From: Hypsibius dujardini
Lineage: Eukaryota; Tardigrada; Eutardigrada; Parachela; Hypsibiidae
Length of the DNA: 35,837 bases
Direction: 5' to 3'
Assembly (NCBI GenBank): GCA_001579985.1
Contig: LRSR01012868.1
Coordinates: 1 to 35,837, forward strand
Position 1 is the stretch's first letter; each line of letters begins with the position of its first letter. Shown here in pieces: positions 32,855 to 35,837 of this stretch. The notes under the pieces are model-generated. The model did not search any database. It worked only from the letters and a program-made list of their open reading frames with translations, and was not told the DNA's origin. Position numbers and translations under genes: made by a program.

Positions 32855-33306
32855 AGCTGAAGGATGACGAATTTTTGTGTGTGTTTTGGAGAGAAGTGTT
32901 AGGGAAAATATATAAGCAGCTTCCACGAAAGGTCCGTAGCCGTAATAAACAGTGGTGGAAAGGTTGGTGAGTCAGTCAAGAGCCGTAGCTTGCAATTGAT
33001 CATTAGGCGAAAAGTTGTTTGCGAAATTTTATTTATGGAATGGGAAATGGGAAATTTTTTGAAAAATGGGATGAAAATGGGTGGGACTCGCCGGACCATG
33101 GAATAAGAATGGATGGGAACCAAGATTTCAAAATGGGATTACTCTTTTAGCAATCCAACCCTGTTTTGAATTCGAAAATGTTAAAAAAGTAAGTTGTCTC
33201 CATGTCAGTTCTTAAGGGAGGGCAACCACAACTTTAACTTTGTTATTGTTAGTGAAAAATAGAACTGCCCCCTGCAAGTCCTGAATTAAATTAAATTAGA
33301 AGTATC

Positions 33307-33774
33307 CTAGCAACCACTGGAATTACTTAAGTAGGGGCAATAATCCAAGTGTCCCTTTGCGCATTTGATACACGTGATCATTTTGTCATGCTGACCTGGG
33401 TATTGAGCCAACACGATGTACATTAACGCTTGAGACAGGTCACCATGATAATAGCTGCAGTGCGATTGTCAATAAAATGTGTAAAACAAACCTGTCAAGA
33501 AAGGGTATGAAAAAAAGGTTTCGGTGGGCGAGTGAACATGGGCCGTCTTACCACTCAGCCACATGCGATCGGCGAATTTCCGAAATTCACTAATCGTTTT
33601 TTCTTGGCAGCTCTCGCTGATCATTTGTTCAAACTCGTCTCTCAAAATTGACTGTGTCGGTTGACCTCTCCGAAATATCATTTGTGATCGATTGGCATCA
33701 ATGATCAGTAGGCGGAGCGATGAGCGAATTCTGAAAGATGTGTTCGCATGTGTCAAGTCGCAACCCAGTTTCAT
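33307..33774 (-). CDS. candidate two-exon gene fragment, unrecognised
   Basis: An internal exon at 33730-33552 has a good acceptor (TCTTTCAG) and donor (GTAAGA). It reads LRLLIIDANRSQMIFRRG, then EFEQMISESCQEKTISEFRK and FADRMWLSG. A phase-1 partner at 33395-33307 (acceptor ATACCCAG) reads MITCIKCAKGHLDYCPYL and stops. The alternative is an unspliced start at 33774 (MKLGCDLTHANTS) running into the first exon. The Cys-rich end suggests a secreted or zinc-binding module, but I do not recognise it and no signal peptide exon was found. Confidence 0.25.
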
Positions 33775-34017
33775 ACGAAACAGAAATGTGGTTCCGCCCC
33801 ATGACCGCCAAAATAAATAATCCCGGAAGCGAGGGGAGGGGGGAGGTTTACTTTGTTATCTTTTGGAAAATGCAACGAAAGCAATTAAACCAGAAGAGTG
33901 AACTTCTCACAGCGATTCGAGCAAACTCAAGCCACATTTGTGCAGCCTTCCCGTGTAGGAACTTGAAGTTATAAGTGTTCGAAAGTTATTGAAGACTTTA
34001 TATTTATTTGTTTTTAG

Positions 34018-34253
34018 GGTGATAGCGGTGGGCCATTATTCGAAAAGCTACCATCGGCTCAAATTCAACTAATTGGACTAATCAGCTTTGGAAGAAGGGA
34101 GTGAGTCATGGGGGGGGGGTTCCTTTGTACCGGAAATTATTGCATTCAAAACTATTCCATGCTCTGCACTTCTTGATTAATTTCACTTGGGCAGAGGACG
34201 GGGGAGCGAGTGCCTTCACCAGAGTCTCTCACTTCCTTTTCCTGGATTCGTAA
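34018..34253 (+). pseudogene. second decayed S1A 3' end, frameshifted last exon
   Basis: Exon 34018-34100 is again 83 nt with good splice sites (TTTTTAG and GTGAGT) and reads [20 protein letters not shown], then LISFGRRE. The next exon should start at 34195, but the family frame (GGASAFTRVSHFLFLDS, stop at 34251-34253) is one base out of phase with the splice and lacks the conserved Cys that pairs with C191. The spliced product would end in an unrelated tail (stop 34259-34261). No upstream exons are visible. Confidence 0.7.
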
Positions 34254-34420
34254 AACGATGATATCTTCACAGTACGACATCTAACGGATCCGAAGATGTG
34301 ACGGGTGGGAAATCACCAGGAAATTCATCTATTTTTCCCGGCAGCGAGCAGAGAACTACTCTGTACAGCTCATCGCAATTCTTTTATTGGTCTTACGTCC
34401 CGGGTGGAAATTCTTTCAGC

Positions 34421-34446
34421 AGAGAGAGAGAGAGAGAGAAAGAGAA
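34421..34446 (+). repeat. AG microsatellite
   Basis: About nine AG units followed by AAAGAGAAA. Confidence 0.95.
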
Positions 34447-34871
34447 ATACGCGCGTAATTGGTAAGGGAGCTCATCAAAGTTTGAACCCGGAGATTAGTG
34501 ATAGGATCACACGTAACCAATAAAATTCCTCTTTAGCCCACCAGAAAAATCAGACTGCACACGTTTGGTGGGTTTATTCTCATCCGCCTTATCCTCCTTC
34601 GATTTGTTCAGAGATTTACATTTCAAGATAGCGCGCTTCATCTGTTAGTCGAGCGACTTGAAAATACGTCAGCTTCGTCGATCGCTATTGCAGCAGCCGA
34701 AGAAGTTACAAATGAATGGAACGATGAATTGCACTTGTTTCAAACTAGTTACGTAAAGAAAATTAAGTAGCTTGTCAGAAATACTCGAAGAAACGGATTA
34801 GCATTATCTAGAAAAACACATTTTATCTGCGTAACTCTCTGATGTGTATTTGTGTGTGTCTGTGTGTCTCC

Positions 34872-34872
34872 C

Positions 34873-34907
<35 letters not shown>

Positions 34908-34940
34908 TTATCGGGCAATCTGCTTGTCTGTCTGTCTGCA
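34872..34940 (+). repeat. TCTG microsatellite
   Basis: About nine TCTG units, a break of about 15 bp, then three to four more. Confidence 0.95.
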
Positions 34941-35031
34941 CGCCTGCCACCATTTTCGTCATTCGTTCCTGTCTCTTTTAATCTACAACCGTGTTACATG
35001 TGTTAAATTGTTTCCCATACAAGGTACGCAG

Positions 35032-35837
35032 TTAGCATTGCGTTTGGCATTTCAAAAGAGCAGGCGAAATCATAGAATTCACATATCCAGCGACACCAGT
35101 GAATACTGAAGCCCGTCCGGCAAAGCCACACCTACAAATTTAGATCAGGTTGATTTACTTTTTGCCGCTTAACTCTTCGAGCCCGCACAAAAGCACAGTT
35201 CAACTGTAAACATCAGTAGTCGTGTGATCACGCTGCTATTTACCCGTGACTAGATCCGCTGATGATTGCCAAGATTCGGTGCTTCTTTTTCGTCAGACCA
35301 GTCGTTTTGTTCTGCACGAGATACTCCTCAAACAGAGCGCCACCGCTATCTCCCTGATCAATAAAGAAAGAAACGAGGATCAGTGTGCCTCCTGATGTTG
35401 CAGCGAGAAAGACACTCACCTGGCAGATGTCGGTGTTGGTGCTGCTAGTGCATATCATATGCTCCGTGAAACTGAGCTTGGGATAGATATTTTGACAAGT
35501 GCTGCGCGGAATACGCTCCACTCGCGCGACTTGCAGGACTTTCGATGAATTATCCACTCCCTTCGTATAGTTTGCCTTCGTGTAGCCCCATCCGGCGATG
35601 AACGCCATGTCCTCGTCACCGGTGCAAAGCTGCTTTCCCGGCGGAGGGAGACTGATGTAGTCGACTTTTTCGTTGCCGATTTTGATGGCATGCGCCAGTG
35701 TGAGCAACGCAATGTCATGCTGCAAATGAGTCCCGGTATTGAGGTTGTTGTACTTGGGATGAATCTGGATGTTGCTGACTCTGATGGCTCTCGTATTATG
35801 TGGATCATGGCTACCTCCTTTGACCACCAGCTGATCC
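35032..35837 (-). CDS. trypsin-like S1A protease (5' end outside window)
   Basis: Exons seen: from beyond 35837 to 35420, then 35353-35244 and 35131-35032, with introns of phase 0 and phase 2. The first part carries Asp102 ([10 protein letters not shown]) and AGWGYT. The Ser195 exon reads GDSGGALFEEY and is 110 nt, against 83 in the other paralogs, because of an inserted basic loop (GLTKKKH). Residue 189 is Asp (TDICQ before GDS), so this one should cleave after Arg or Lys. Residue 215 is Gly instead of Trp or Tyr (IISGSSHG). The last exon reads CGFAGRASVFTGVAGYVNSM and ends with a two-Cys tail. The same last two intron phases place it in the same superfamily, but it is divergent. His57 lies outside the window. 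Confidence 0.88.

Larger units (their letters stand above)
34254..35031. other. intergenic between fragment and right-edge protease
   Basis: It contains two microsatellites and the presumed 3' UTR of the right-edge protease. No gene is supported. Confidence 0.4.

Overview
The window looks like genomic DNA of an invertebrate animal (ecdysozoan-like, species not assignable from sequence alone). Genes are split by GT-AG introns, intergenic DNA is AT-rich and full of microsatellites and small inverted-repeat transposons, and nearly every gene encodes a secreted protein. There is no prokaryotic organisation.

The core is a cluster of chymotrypsin-fold (S1A) serine protease genes. Four paralogs share one six-exon plan: signal peptide / acidic propeptide / His57 exon / Asp102 exon / an 83-nt Ser195 exon / C-terminal exon, with intron phases 1-1-2-0-2 (the first intron is phase 0 in the 14359-26817 gene). 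They are gene A (minus, 360-2143, running off the left edge), gene B (minus, 4002-6980, complete, 331 aa), gene C (plus, 14359-26817, complete, 317 aa, with a 9.4-kb intron) and an inactive homolog, SPH (minus, 28268-31494, complete, 367 aa), in which the catalytic His is replaced by Ala. Two plus-strand 3'-end fragments (32514-32854 and 34018-34253) are decayed copies. A more distant, trypsin-like protease (D189) enters from the right edge (minus, 35032-35837).

Between them lie a small secreted Cys-motif peptide in three short exons (plus, 8075-8810), an intronless family-19 chitinase with an N-terminal six-cysteine knottin-like module (minus, 9930-10805), a possible H-type-lectin-like terminal exon (minus, 11773-11991) and a complete inhibitory-type serpin with a predicted Leu P1 (minus, 12477-13801), divergently arranged with gene C.

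The most interesting signal is shared by the four paralogs: the predicted zymogen-activation bond follows Ala (DA|II, DA|II, LA|IV, HA|VI) instead of Arg or Lys, and residue 189 of the S1 pocket is Ala or Thr instead of Asp. This suggests a non-tryptic, elastase-like or self-activating cascade, with an inactive decoy and a hydrophobic-P1 serpin next door. The functional link is inference.

The long intron of gene C is a transposon trap: a 1.1-kb TIR element, two arrays of the same 74-bp minisatellite in opposite orientation 6.7 kb apart, a hAT-like element with an 8-bp flanking repeat, a fold-back element and a degenerate tetranucleotide tract. Smaller MITEs sit in its later introns, and a MADF/Myb-SANT-bearing element lies between gene C and SPH.
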